Positions 33,800-42,191 of a stretch of DNA of 64,000 bases are shown here, piece by piece. Position numbers and translations under genes: made by a program. Source of the stretch: Micromonospora halotolerans. GTDB taxonomy: Bacteria; Actinomycetota; Actinomycetes; Mycobacteriales; Micromonosporaceae. The stretch's first letter is position 1, and each line of letters starts with the position of its first letter. The stretch covers positions 62,001 through 126,000 of the forward strand of contig NZ_CP134876.1 in assembly GCF_032108445.1 (NCBI RefSeq), read 5' to 3'. The notes below the pieces were generated by a model, which was given only the letters and a program-made list of their open reading frames with translations, was not told the DNA's origin and made no database searches.

Positions 33800-35167
33800 T
33801 CAGTCCGTCCGGGTGAGCGCGGCGGCGGCCGGGACCGGGTCGACCGGACCCGCCGGGTCGAGTGCCGGGCCGGGGTGGCCCGGGCCGGCAACCGAGTCGC
33901 CGGGCCCGTGGTCGTCACCCGGCTGCTCCGCCCCCCGGCGTCCGGCGCGCCAGGCCGGCAGGTAGAGCGGGGCGGCCACGGCGAGCACCACCGCGCCGAC
34001 CAGCATGGCCACGGTGACGCTGGTGGCGTCGGCCAGGGCGGTCAACACCACCGCGCCGAGCGCGGCGGCCGGCTGGCCCATCATCGAGTTCAGCGAGAGC
34101 ACGCTGGTCCGGTAGGGCCCGTCGACCTGCCGGTGCAGCAGCCCCATGTGCAGGGGGTTCGAGGCGCCGTGCACGGTGTAGCAGGCCAGGTAGGCGATGA
34201 GCACGCCGACCGGGCCGGCGAGCAGGCCCATCCCGACCACGGTGACGCCCTGCAGGATCCGCATGAGCGCGGCGGCGGGCGCGGCGCCGAGCCGACGCAG
34301 CATCAGCGGGGTCAGCGCGGCGCCGGCCGCGTTGGCCAGCCAGGCCGCGGAGCTGGCCGGGCCGAGCAGCGCGGCGGCCCGGTCGGCGCCGCCGACCACC
34401 TCGGCGAGGCGCACCGGGAGCAGCGACTCGAAGGTGATCATGCCGAAGCCCCAGAACAGCTCGACGGCGACCAGGGCGAGCAGCACCCGGTTGCGGCGCA
34501 GCAGGCCGAGCGCCTGGCCGACCATCCGGGGCGCCTCGGCCACGGAGGCCCGCACCGCGGCGGCCCCCCGGGCCGGCCGGTGTTCGACCAGCAGCACCGT
34601 GAGCGCCCCCAGCGAGACCGCCTGGAGGGCGATGGCCACCAGCACGGGCAGGGTCAGCGCGCTGATCGGGCCGACCGGGCCGAGGGCGACCAGGCCACCC
34701 CCGAGCAGCGCGCCGCCGCCGATGGCGACCCCGATGACCGTGCCGGCCCAGCCCAGGCCGCGCTCGTATTCGGCCTTCGGGTCGGCGGCCAGAGTGGCGT
34801 CGACGTACCAGGACTCCAGCGGGCCGCTGTCGAGCGCCCGGTAGATCCCCTGCAAACCCCAGACCAGGAAGAACAACCAGAACGAGTCGGCGACCGCGAA
34901 GAGCACCAGCGAGACCAGGCAGACCGCCCAGGCGACGACCAGCACCGGCTTGCGGCCGAGCGCGTCGGCGAGGCCGCCGGTGGGCAGCTCCAGCGCCAGC
35001 ACGACCAGGCCCTGCGCGGTGGCGGCCAGGCCGATCTGGGACAGCGACAGGCCACGCTCCTGCATGAGCAGGATCATCACCGGGGTGAGCAGGCCGGTGG
35101 GCAGCCAGCGCAGACCGTAGAGGGTGAGGTAGCGGAACCGGACCTGGCGTACGGACAGCGCGGTCAC
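33800..35167 (-). CDS. MFS transporter
   Basis: This is a 455-residue major facilitator with 12 predicted membrane helices. The start is the GTG at 35167, which overlaps the stop of the ArsR-type regulator as GTGA, giving MTALSVRQVRFRYLTLYG. The loop between helices 2 and 3 carries the MFS motif A variant ELPTGGLADALGRKPVL. The C-terminal 40 residues are a soluble Pro/Gly-rich tail. Co-transcription with a local repressor points to an inducible drug or metabolite exporter; the substrate is not deducible. Confidence 0.88.
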   Translation of the reverse strand: MTALSVRQVRFRYLTLYGLRWLPTGLLTPVMILLMQERGLSLSQIGLAATAQGLVVLALELPTGGLADALGRKPVLVVAWAVCLVSLVLFAVADSFWLFFLVWGLQGIYRALDSGPLESWYVDATLAADPKAEYERGLGWAGTVIGVAIGGGALLGGGLVALGPVGPISALTLPVLVAIALQAVSLGALTVLLVEHRPARGAAAVRASVAEAPRMVGQALGLLRRNRVLLALVAVELFWGFGMITFESLLPVRLAEVVGGADRAAALLGPASSAAWLANAAGAALTPLMLRRLGAAPAAALMRILQGVTVVGMGLLAGPVGVLIAYLACYTVHGASNPLHMGLLHRQVDGPYRTSVLSLNSMMGQPAAALGAVVLTALADATSVTVAMLVGAVVLAVAAPLYLPAWRAGRRGAEQPGDDHGPGDSVAGPGHPGPALDPAGPVDPVPAAAALTRTD

Positions 35168-35757
35168 CGGAACTCCTTCGGCATCGGGTAGGCGGCGAGG
35201 TAGATCTGCACCTGCTCGGCGCCGGGCTCGGCCGGGTCGGCCTCGTTCCGGTGGCGTTCGAGGAGTTCCCAGACCTCGGCCTCGATCGCCTGCAGCCGGG
35301 CGGCCGGGATGGTCATGAAGATGTCGCTCATGCCGAAGGCGTCCCGCCACTCCGGCGCCCATTCCTGCTGGGTGGCGAACCACTGCTCCGCGTGCTGAGC
35401 CAGGAGGCGCACCTGATCGCCCTGGATCCAGTCGATCGCCGCGCGGGCGTCGGGGTCGTCGTCGAAGTCGGTCGACTCCCAGTTGGTGACGTCGTGCGCG
35501 GCCTGCCACCAGCGTTGCCGGCCGGTGCCCCGGTCCGGGTCCTCGACGACCAGCCCCACCTCGGCGAGCTGGCGCAGGTGGTAGCTGGTAGCGCCGGTGT
35601 TGGTGCCGAGCATCTCGGCCAGCGCGGTGGCGGTGGACGGGCCCTTCACGCGCAGCGCGCCGACCAGGCGCATCCGCAGCGGGTGGGCCAGCACCCGCAC
35701 CTGTCGATGGTCCAGCCGCACCTCGCGCGGCTCGGGACGCGAACCCTCGTTCTCCAT
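35164..35757 (-). CDS. ArsR-type winged-helix repressor
   Basis: I take the ATG at 35757 (197 residues, MENEGSRPEPREV). A longer frame from 35805 would translate through the operator and promoter. The winged helix is at about 18-80: VRVLAHPLRMRLVGALRV, then the recognition region NTGATSYHLRQLAEVGLV. The C-terminal 110 residues have no metal-binding Cys motif, so it is not a metal sensor. The start lacks a ribosome binding site and lies 7 bases after TATTGT, so it is leaderless. It is coupled to the MFS gene, and the phased operator upstream fits autoregulation. Confidence 0.85.
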   Translation of the reverse strand: MENEGSRPEPREVRLDHRQVRVLAHPLRMRLVGALRVKGPSTATALAEMLGTNTGATSYHLRQLAEVGLVVEDPDRGTGRQRWWQAAHDVTNWESTDFDDDPDARAAIDWIQGDQVRLLAQHAEQWFATQQEWAPEWRDAFGMSDIFMTIPAARLQAIEAEVWELLERHRNEADPAEPGAEQVQIYLAAYPMPKEFR

Positions 35758-35761
35758 GCCA

Positions 35762-35817
35762 TGCACAATATCTGTGCACAGTTTCTGTGCACAAGTCCTA
35801 TGCACAGAAACTGTGCA
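35762..35817 (-). promoter_or_regulatory. Promoter covered by a four-site, 13-bp-phased operator array
   Basis: Four overlapping 17-bp palindromes of form TGCACAnnnnnTGTGCA lie at 35762-35778, 35775-35791, 35788-35804 (one mismatch) and 35801-35817, with centres exactly 13 bp apart. The second (TGCACAGTTTCTGTGCA) and fourth are exact reverse complements of each other. The minus-strand promoter lies within: -35 TTGTGC (35789-35794), 18-bp spacer, -10 TATTGT (35765-35770), start codon 7 bases on. Occupancy would block RNA polymerase completely. Confidence 0.85.
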
Positions 35818-35824
35818 TCGAGGG

Positions 35825-36634
35825 TCAGGCCAGCACCTCGGTGATCCCGCGCAGCCGGGTACGCAGCAGGCCGGCGGCCCGGGACGAGTCGAGGCGCACC
35901 TCGGCGGGGCGGTGCAGGCCGGCCTCGGCGATGGTCGACGTCTTCAGGCCGGTCGGGTCGAGGCCGTCGTGCCGGGCCACCAGCAGCCCCAGCTCGGCGC
36001 GGCTGACCGCCTCCGGTCCGGCCACGTTGAGCGGGCCGGTCAGGTCGGTGGGCACCAGTTCGAGCATCGCCGCGGCCAGGTCGGCCACGTGCACCGGGCA
36101 GCGGGCCTCGTCGCTGAAGAGGACGGCCCGGCCGGCCAGGGCGTCCCGGCAGAGCTGGATCTGCTTGCTCCCCTCCCCCACGATCAGCGAGGTCCGCACC
36201 AGCACCGCCCCCGGATCGACCGCCCGCACCGCCGTCTCGGCGGCCGCCTTCGCCGCCCCGTACGGGTGCAGCGGCGTGGGCACGTCGTCGTCCAGATAGG
36301 GCGCCGGGCGGCCGGCGTGCAGCGCGTCGCTGGACAGGTGCACGAGCCGCGCCCCCACCTCGGCGGAGGCGCACGCGATGTGGGCCGCCCCGTCGGCAGT
36401 GACCCGCCAGTCGTCGTACCGGTAGGGGGTGGCCACGAGGGCGTCGGGGCGTACCTCGGTCAGCAGCGCGCGGACCGCGGCGCGGTCGGTGACGTCGAGC
36501 CGGCGCGGCGCGACGCCCGGCACCGCGACGGCGGCCGAGTGGTACGTGCCGGTCACCCGGCGCCCGGCGGCCACCGACTGCCGGCACACCTCGGCGCCGA
36601 GGAAACCGCTGGCCCCCACCACGAGCAGATTCAT
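35825..36634 (-). CDS. RmlD-like NAD(P)-dependent reductase / epimerase
   Basis: The 269-residue extended SDR resembles dTDP-4-dehydrorhamnose reductases and sugar epimerases. The nucleotide loop is LLVVGASGFLGAEV at the N-terminus. The catalytic Tyr/Lys pair is in PYGAAKAAAE, preceded by the Ser segment HLSSDALH. I choose the ATG at 36634 because GGAGG precedes it by 7 bases; an in-frame start at 36670 would lie inside a 16-bp-arm hairpin. No other dTDP-sugar gene is nearby, so the substrate is open. It ends 68 bp from the divergent regulator's start. Confidence 0.82.
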   Translation of the reverse strand: MNLLVVGASGFLGAEVCRQSVAAGRRVTGTYHSAAVAVPGVAPRRLDVTDRAAVRALLTEVRPDALVATPYRYDDWRVTADGAAHIACASAEVGARLVHLSSDALHAGRPAPYLDDDVPTPLHPYGAAKAAAETAVRAVDPGAVLVRTSLIVGEGSKQIQLCRDALAGRAVLFSDEARCPVHVADLAAAMLELVPTDLTGPLNVAGPEAVSRAELGLLVARHDGLDPTGLKTSTIAEAGLHRPAEVRLDSSRAAGLLRTRLRGITEVLA

Positions 36635-36647
36635 TCCGTCCTCCAGA

Positions 36648-36688
36648 CGTCGAAAGGCCCGCGCCATCATGACGCGGGCCTTTCGACG
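36648..36688. other. Terminator-like hairpin inside a divergent promoter region
   Basis: Perfect 16-bp arms, CGTCGAAAGGCCCGCG (36648-36663) and its complement (36673-36688), enclose a 9-base loop. The arm pattern AAAGGCCCGCG...CGCGGGCCTTT is like an intrinsic terminator. It lies between the divergently transcribed reductase (start 36634) and LtrA (start 36772) genes, where a terminator is unexpected. It may be a leader attenuator for the reductase or a relic of an earlier gene end. Confidence 0.75.
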
Positions 36689-36771
36689 CCGGATGAGGTG
36701 GACCGTCCAGGCCGGCGCGACGTGTCCGGCGGCTGGCTCGTTGGTGCGACGAGGGTGGACGGAGGCGGACG

Positions 36772-38007
36772 ATGGCGGCGGGACGCGGTGCCGACCTGCT
36801 GCGCCCTCCCACGAGTTCGGGCCGCGCCACGTTCCTGGAGCTCTTCTTCGACCTGGCCTTCGTTGTGGCCCTCACCCGGGTCACGCAACGATTCGTCGAC
36901 GTGAGCGGCGACACCGGCTGGACGCTCGTCGCAGGGCTCGGTCGTACCCTGCTGCTCTTCCTGGCGCTCTGGCTGATCTGGTCGCACACCACCTGGATCA
37001 CCAGTCGCTACGAACCGGAGCGGTCGATCATCCAGGCCGTCGTGGTCGGCACCATGCTCGCCGGCCTGGTCATGGCGGTGACACTGCCACGCGCCGTGGA
37101 GGAGCGAGCGCTGCCGTTCGCGACCGCATACCTGATGGTGATGGTGGTGCGGCCGCTGGTGGTCGCCGCCGCGCTGCACGGCCATCCGCGACGTCTGGTG
37201 CCGTTCCGGCTCGCCGCCTGGGCTGCGGCGAGCGCGCCGCTCTGGCTGGTCGGCGCGGTGGGCCCGGACGCCCTTCGCCTGCCGCTGTGGGCTGCCGCGC
37301 TCGCTGTCGACTACCTCGCCTGGGCCCTGGGCTGGCCGCTGCCGCGGCTCGGGGCCGCAGCGGTGCACCGCTGGCGGATCGCTGGCACCCATCTTGCCGA
37401 CCGTCACCAGCAGATATTCCTCGTCGCACTCGGTGAGACGATTCTGGTCATCAGCATGGTTTTCGGCGGCACGGACTTCTCCTCGGAGCGGGCCGCGGCC
37501 TTCGGGGTCGCGTTCGCCACCAGCGCGCTGCTCTGGCGGATCTACTTCCACCGTGCCGGTCTGCTGCTGACCGAGGCGTTGGGTCGGGCGGGTATGCCCG
37601 GCCGGCTGGGCACGGTGTCGGAACGGACGCATCTGCTGATCGTGCTCGGCGTGCTCGTCACCGCGGTCGGCTACGAGCTGGTGATCGATCATCCGTACGG
37701 GCCGCCGCGGCCCAGTTGGCTTCTGTTCGTGGTGGGCGGTCCGGTGCTCTTCCTCGTCGCCCGCACGCTGCTGGAGTACGAGGTCTTCGGCCGGGTTTCT
37801 CGGTCCCGGGTGATCGGCCTGGTGGCCCTGCTGCTGTTCACGCCGGCGTTGGCCCGCTGGGCGCCGATGGTCGGGCTGAGCGTGGTGGCCGGAGTGCTGG
37901 CCCTGGTCGCGCTACTCGACGCGCTGCGGAGCCGGGGACGGCCGCTGGAGCCCTCCGCCTCGCCGATCGCACGGAAGGCAGCCGGCGAGCGCGACTCCGA
38001 GGCGTGA
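36772..38007 (+). CDS. ltrA: Low temperature requirement protein A family membrane protein
   Basis: The 411-residue polytopic protein matches the LtrA family, named from a Listeria cold-growth mutant; its molecular role is unknown. The N-terminal signature ATFLELFFDLAFVVALTRV is clear. About ten hydrophobic segments follow, with ALGETILVISMVFGG as the second family hallmark. The ATG at 36772 has GGAGG six bases upstream. It is transcribed alone. The C-terminus is a short charged tail. Confidence 0.88.
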   Translation: MAAGRGADLLRPPTSSGRATFLELFFDLAFVVALTRVTQRFVDVSGDTGWTLVAGLGRTLLLFLALWLIWSHTTWITSRYEPERSIIQAVVVGTMLAGLVMAVTLPRAVEERALPFATAYLMVMVVRPLVVAAALHGHPRRLVPFRLAAWAAASAPLWLVGAVGPDALRLPLWAAALAVDYLAWALGWPLPRLGAAAVHRWRIAGTHLADRHQQIFLVALGETILVISMVFGGTDFSSERAAAFGVAFATSALLWRIYFHRAGLLLTEALGRAGMPGRLGTVSERTHLLIVLGVLVTAVGYELVIDHPYGPPRPSWLLFVVGGPVLFLVARTLLEYEVFGRVSRSRVIGLVALLLFTPALARWAPMVGLSVVAGVLALVALLDALRSRGRPLEPSASPIARKAAGERDSEA

Positions 38008-38084
38008 CCCGACGCCACCAGCGGTGACATCTTCAGTGCACGCCACGTGGTGAGCGAGGTCGAGGCGCCGTCGTGTTCTCCAGG

Positions 38085-38642
38085 TCAGTTCGCCTTCGCG
38101 GCGCGGCCGAGGCGGACGGCCGAGATGAGGAAGAAGATGGCGCCGGGGATGGCGTAGCCGATCGCGTTGGTCAGCGCGGGGTTGTCCGCGGCGGCGGCCG
38201 CCACGAACGACCCGCCGGCGAGCACGGAGAGCCCGCCGCTGATGATCATCGGCCACTGGCCGCCCATGTTGCGGCGGGTCACGCCCACGAGCAGCTGCAC
38301 CAGCCCGGCCACGATCGCCCAGGCACCCCAGACCTGCAGTATCGCCGGGATACCGGACGTGCCGGCAACGGCCAGGCCTATCGCGGCGAGCAGGCTGACC
38401 GCGATGTTCACGTACAGCAGGGTGGGCGATCCGGTGGCGCGCGACGCGCGGGCGTCGATGACGGCCGCGGCCACGTCGAACAACGGATAGATCACGAAGA
38501 GCGTGAGGGCGAGAGGGTTGAGGTCTCCGGCGATCGCGAACGTCACGCCGGCCCACACGATGGCGAAGGCGAAGCGGACGAAGTACAGCCGCCGCAGGGC
38601 GGACGCCGTCGTCGAGATGCCGGGTGCGGCAAGGGTGGTCAT
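38085..38642 (-). CDS. DUF308/HdeD-like membrane protein
   Basis: The 185-residue protein has about six transmembrane helices, with repeated Gly/Ala-rich helices such as VNIAVSLLAAIGLAVAG and ISGGLSVLAGGSFVAAA. This resembles HdeD/DUF308 proteins, but I am not certain of the family. The ATG at 38642 has GGAAGG six bases upstream; a longer frame exists but lacks such a site. It is divergent from a TetR gene. The spacer holds two GAACGTTC sites, so it is the likely target of that regulator. Confidence 0.75.
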   Translation of the reverse strand: MTTLAAPGISTTASALRRLYFVRFAFAIVWAGVTFAIAGDLNPLALTLFVIYPLFDVAAAVIDARASRATGSPTLLYVNIAVSLLAAIGLAVAGTSGIPAILQVWGAWAIVAGLVQLLVGVTRRNMGGQWPMIISGGLSVLAGGSFVAAAAADNPALTNAIGYAIPGAIFFLISAVRLGRAAKAN

Positions 38643-38710
38643 GGTCGTCCTTCCGGGTGGTTCTGAGGGGACCGCGACCAGCAGGGGCACGCGGCCGGAA
38701 CGCCGTCGTG

Positions 38711-38777
38711 TAGAACGAACGTTCTGTCTCGTCGTCAAGGTAGCGTCCGCGGCCCGCCTCGTCAAGACCGAACGTTC
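38711..38777. promoter_or_regulatory. Paired candidate TetR operators
   Basis: The 8-bp palindrome GAACGTTC occurs at 38717-38724 and 38770-38777. The first is extended to AGAACGAACGTTCT (38712-38725); the second is followed by TACC. They lie 53 bp apart (about five helical turns) between the membrane protein gene (start 38642, minus) and the TetR gene (start 38803, plus). The spacing would allow control of both divergent promoters. Confidence 0.65.
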
Positions 38778-38802
38778 TACCCACCTGGTTAGGATGGGGC
38801 TC

Positions 38803-39399
38803 ATGGCACGTAGCGAATCCGGCGTCCGGCCGTCCGAGGCGCGACAGCGGCTCCTCACCACCGCGACCAGGATTTTCTACGGGGAGGGAATCCACTCGGT
38901 CGGCGTCGATCGGATCATCGCCGAGGCGAAGGTGACCCGGGCCACGTTCTATCGGCACTTCCCGGGCAAGGAGGATCTCGTCCTCGCCTATCTGCAGACG
39001 GCCGACCAAGCCATCCGCGACCAGGTGGACACAGCCTTCGCCGCCGCCCTGCCGGCGCCCGACACCCTCCGGGCCGTTGCGGAGTCGATCGCCCGGGACA
39101 TCCGGTCCGCCGGCTTCCGCGGCTGCGCCTTCCTGAACGCCGTGGCGGAGTATCCCGACCCCGACCATCAGGTGCACCAGGCCGTCCTCGCGCATCGGCA
39201 GTGGTTCCTCGACACGGTCAACACCTTGCTGGCGAGCATCCAGGAAAGCGAGGCCGAATCCGCCGCGCGGCATTTCGTCATGCTCCGCGACGGTGCCATG
39301 GCGGCCGGCTGCCTCTTCGACCCCGCGCTGATCGCCGAGACCTTCCTCCGCGGCGTCGAGGGACTCATCCGGACCCACGCCGCACGCCGGCCATCCTGA
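38803..39399 (+). CDS. TetR/AcrR family regulator
   Basis: The 198-residue product has the N-terminal TetR helix-turn-helix (about 10-55: RLLTTATRIFYGEGIHSVGVDRIIAEAKVTRATFYRHF, shown as motif positions 16-53) and a helical ligand domain with AFLNAVAEYPDPDH. I take the ATG at 38803: no ribosome binding site exists, but TAGGAT (38790-38795) lies 7 bases upstream, consistent with a leaderless message. An alternative ATG lies at 38794. It is likely autoregulated through the GAACGTTC sites upstream. The ligand is unknown. Confidence 0.88.
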   Translation: MARSESGVRPSEARQRLLTTATRIFYGEGIHSVGVDRIIAEAKVTRATFYRHFPGKEDLVLAYLQTADQAIRDQVDTAFAAALPAPDTLRAVAESIARDIRSAGFRGCAFLNAVAEYPDPDHQVHQAVLAHRQWFLDTVNTLLASIQESEAESAARHFVMLRDGAMAAGCLFDPALIAETFLRGVEGLIRTHAARRPS

Positions 39400-39442
39400 G
39401 CTACTGGACGCGTCGCTGCGTCGGCCCACCACCCCTCGTACC

Positions 39443-39504
39443 CGTCGATCATGAGGACGGCGGCGCGACGCCGGAGCGGTCCCGGGCCAACCTCATGATC
39501 GACG
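39443..39504. repeat. Palindromic element, copy 2, between tetR and aspS
   Basis: Arms CGTCGATCATGAGG (39443-39456) and the exact reverse complement (39491-39504) enclose 34 bases. These contain a second perfect hairpin, CGGCG/CGCCG (39461-39465, 39469-39473). The arms are identical to the outer core of the element at 6761-6825. It lies between the convergent ends of the TetR (plus) and aspS (minus) genes, where it could terminate both. Confidence 0.85.
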
Positions 39505-39519
39505 GCGAGGAGCGGCGGA

Positions 39520-41340
39520 TCAGGTCGGGTCGGCCACCGGGGCGGCCGGGCCGGCGGTGCCGGCGTGCGAGCCGGTCGGCGCCTTCGGCTTGGCGTCGAT
39601 CCCGGCCTCGGCGCGCTGCTGGGCGGTGATCGGCGTCGGCGCGCCGGTCAGCGGGTCGAAGCCGCCGCGGGTCTTCGGGAAGGCGATGACCTCGCGGATC
39701 GAGTCCGCGCCGGCCAGCAGCATGCACACCCGGTCCCAGCCGAAGGCGATGCCGCCGTGCGGCGGGGCGCCGTACTTGAACGCCTCCAGCAGGAAGCCGA
39801 ACTTGTCCTGCGCCTCCTCGGCGGTGATGCCGAGCAGGTCGAAGACGCGCTGCTGCACGTCGCCCCGGTGGATACGGATCGAACCGCCGCCGATCTCGTT
39901 GCCGTTGCACACGATGTCGTACGCGTAGGCGAGCGCCCGGTCCGGCGCCTCCTCGAACCGGTCGACCCACTCGGCGTTCGGCGACGTGAACGGGTGGTGC
40001 ACGGCGGTCCAGCCGCCCGCTCCGCCGTTCTCGTCCGAGGTCCGTTCGAACATCGGCGCGTCGACCACCCAGCAGAACGCCCAGGCGCTCTCGTCGACCA
40101 GCTTGGCCCGCTTGGCGATCTCGATCCGGGCGGCGCCGAGCAGTTCCTGCGCCTCCCGGGCGTCGGTGCCGGCGGCGAAGAAGACGGCGTCGCCCGGCTT
40201 CGCGCCGACCGCGTCGGCCAGGCCGGCCAGGTGCGCCTCGGAGAGGTTCTTGGCCACCGGGCCGCGCGCCTCGCCGGTCTCCGCGTCGAGCACCACGTAC
40301 GCGAGGCCCCGCGCGCCGCGCGCCTTGGCCCAGTCCTGCCAGCCGTCCAGCTCCTTGCGGGTCTGGCTCGCGCCGCCCGGCATGACCACGGCGCCCACGT
40401 AGCCGCCCCCGTCGATGGCGCCGGCGAAGACCCGGAACTCGGTGCCGCGCAGGTAGTCGGTCAGCTCGGTCAGCTCGACGCCGTAGCGCAGGTCCGGCTT
40501 GTCCGAGCCGTAGCGGGACATGGCGTCGTGCCAGGTGATCCGCGGGATCGGCCGGGGGATCTCGTAGCCGGCCAGGTCGGACCAGAGCGCCGAAACGATC
40601 GCCTCGCCCAGGTCGATCACGTCGTCCTCGGTGACGAAGGACATCTCGATGTCGAGCTGGGTGAACTCCGGCTGCCGGTCGGCCCGGAAGTCCTCGTCCC
40701 GGTAGCAGCGGGCGATCTGGTAGTAGCGCTCCATGCCGCCGACCATGAGCAGCTGCTTGAACAGCTGCGGCGACTGCGGCAGCGCGTACCAGCTGCCCGG
40801 CTGGAGGCGGACCGGCACCAGGAAGTCGCGGGCGCCCTCCGGCGTGGAGCGGGTCAGCGTCGGGGTCTCGATCTCCAGGAAGTCCCGCTCGTGCAGCACC
40901 GAGCGGGCGAGCTGGTTGGCCCGCGAGCGCAGCCGCATGGCCTTCGCCGGGCCGCCGCGACGCAGGTCGAGGTAGCGGTACTTGAGCCGGATGTCGTCGC
41001 CGGCCTCGATCTGGTCGTCGACCGGAAGGGGCAGCGGCGCGGCCTCGGAGAGCACCTCCAGGGCGGTGGCCGTCACCTCGACCTCGCCGGTCGGCAGGTC
41101 GGGGTTCTCGTTGCCCTCGGGGCGGCGGGTCACCTCGCCGGTCACCTTCACGCAGAACTCGTTGCGCAGCGCGTGCGCGTCCTCCTCGCGGAAGACCACC
41201 TGGACGACGCCGGAGGCGTCGCGCAGGTCGACGAAGATGACACCGCCGTGGTCGCGCCGGCGGGCCACCCACCCGGCGAGCGTCACCGTCGAGCCGGCGT
41301 CCGCCGCGCCCAGGCTTCCGGCGTTGTGGGTACGGATCAC
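39520..41340 (-). CDS. aspS: Aspartyl-tRNA synthetase
   Basis: AspS charges tRNA-Asp. The 606-residue bacterial-type enzyme has the N-terminal OB anticodon domain ([19 protein letters not shown]), then class II motifs. Motif 2 ([25 protein letters not shown], about 210-234) and motif 3 ([10 protein letters not shown]) are visible, with the inserted GAD domain between them. The last 30 residues are a low-complexity extension. The GTG start at 41340 has GGAG about ten bases upstream. Whether it also charges tRNA-Asn cannot be judged from this window. Confidence 0.96.
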   Translation of the reverse strand: MIRTHNAGSLGAADAGSTVTLAGWVARRRDHGGVIFVDLRDASGVVQVVFREEDAHALRNEFCVKVTGEVTRRPEGNENPDLPTGEVEVTATALEVLSEAAPLPLPVDDQIEAGDDIRLKYRYLDLRRGGPAKAMRLRSRANQLARSVLHERDFLEIETPTLTRSTPEGARDFLVPVRLQPGSWYALPQSPQLFKQLLMVGGMERYYQIARCYRDEDFRADRQPEFTQLDIEMSFVTEDDVIDLGEAIVSALWSDLAGYEIPRPIPRITWHDAMSRYGSDKPDLRYGVELTELTDYLRGTEFRVFAGAIDGGGYVGAVVMPGGASQTRKELDGWQDWAKARGARGLAYVVLDAETGEARGPVAKNLSEAHLAGLADAVGAKPGDAVFFAAGTDAREAQELLGAARIEIAKRAKLVDESAWAFCWVVDAPMFERTSDENGGAGGWTAVHHPFTSPNAEWVDRFEEAPDRALAYAYDIVCNGNEIGGGSIRIHRGDVQQRVFDLLGITAEEAQDKFGFLLEAFKYGAPPHGGIAFGWDRVCMLLAGADSIREVIAFPKTRGGFDPLTGAPTPITAQQRAEAGIDAKPKAPTGSHAGTAGPAAPVADPT

Positions 41341-41477
41341 GGCTTGCGTCTCCTCATCTGGTCCACGTCTGCTCCCCGCATTCTGTCAGGGCGGGCGGGC
41401 CGGCTCCCGGGCACCCGCCAGGCCGGGCCCGCGCCGAACCCCGGACCGGGGCCGGGCCGGGCGGTTACCGTGGCCGG

Positions 41478-42191
41478 GTGCGTGCCGTACCGAGCTGGGC
41501 CGTGGCCACGGCGGCGGCCGCGCCCGTCCTGCTGGTGGCGGGCTGGACGGTGGCCGGCGCCCGGCAGCCGCCCGGCTACGACCCGGTGCGGGACACGATC
41601 AGCGAACTGGCCGGCGAGGGCGCGACCGACTCGTGGCTCATGGCGGGCTGCCTGGCGCTGCTCGGCTGCTGCTACCTGGGCACCGCGCTGGTCCTGCACG
41701 CGGCCGGGTTGCCCAGCCGGTTCCTGCTCGCGCTCGGCGGGACGGCCACCATCGCGCTGATCGCCTTTCCCCGGCCGCAGGTCGGCGGGTCGCCGGCACA
41801 CGGGACGGTGGCCACGATCGCGGTGCTCGCCCTGTCGCTCTGGCCGGCCGGGTCGGCGCTGCGGCTGCCCCGGGCCGTCCGGCGCGGCGTGGCCGCCTCG
41901 CCCGCCGGCACGCCGCCGTGGGCGTTCCGCCGGCCGGTGGCGCTGGCCGCGACCGCGCTGCTGCTGGTCCTCTTCGGCTGGTTCGTCGTCGAGGTGACCG
42001 GCGGGTCGCGGACCGGGCTGGCCGAGCGGGTGGCCGCGCTGGCCGTCGCGCTCTGGCCGCTGGCCGCGGTCCTGTCCGCCCGGCGGGCGCACCGCCGCTT
42101 CCTCGCGCGGTCACCGGAACCACCGGCGGCGGACCCGGCCCGGCCGGACGGGCCGCCGGTCAGTCCGGGTCGGCCGGGAGCAGGTGGTTGA
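41478..42191 (+). CDS. DUF998 membrane protein
   Basis: The 237-residue protein has about six transmembrane helices and the DUF998 opening pattern, with YDPVRDTISELAGEGATD after the first helix. Function is unknown. The GTG at 41478 has no ribosome binding site but lies 6 bases after TACCGT (41466-41471), as for a leaderless message. It is divergent from aspS. Its C-terminal Pro/Ala tail overlaps the convergent MFS gene by 32 bp. Confidence 0.82.
   Translation: MRAVPSWAVATAAAAPVLLVAGWTVAGARQPPGYDPVRDTISELAGEGATDSWLMAGCLALLGCCYLGTALVLHAAGLPSRFLLALGGTATIALIAFPRPQVGGSPAHGTVATIAVLALSLWPAGSALRLPRAVRRGVAASPAGTPPWAFRRPVALAATALLLVLFGWFVVEVTGGSRTGLAERVAALAVALWPLAAVLSARRAHRRFLARSPEPPAADPARPDGPPVSPGRPGAGG

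Noticed and set aside
35758..35805. Longer N-terminus for the ArsR-type protein
   Set aside because: It would translate through the promoter and phased operator; the ATG at 35757 fits a leaderless start.
35762..35817. CRISPR-like array
   Set aside because: Units are only 13 bp with 5-bp spacers, are palindromic and sit on a promoter; no cas genes are present.
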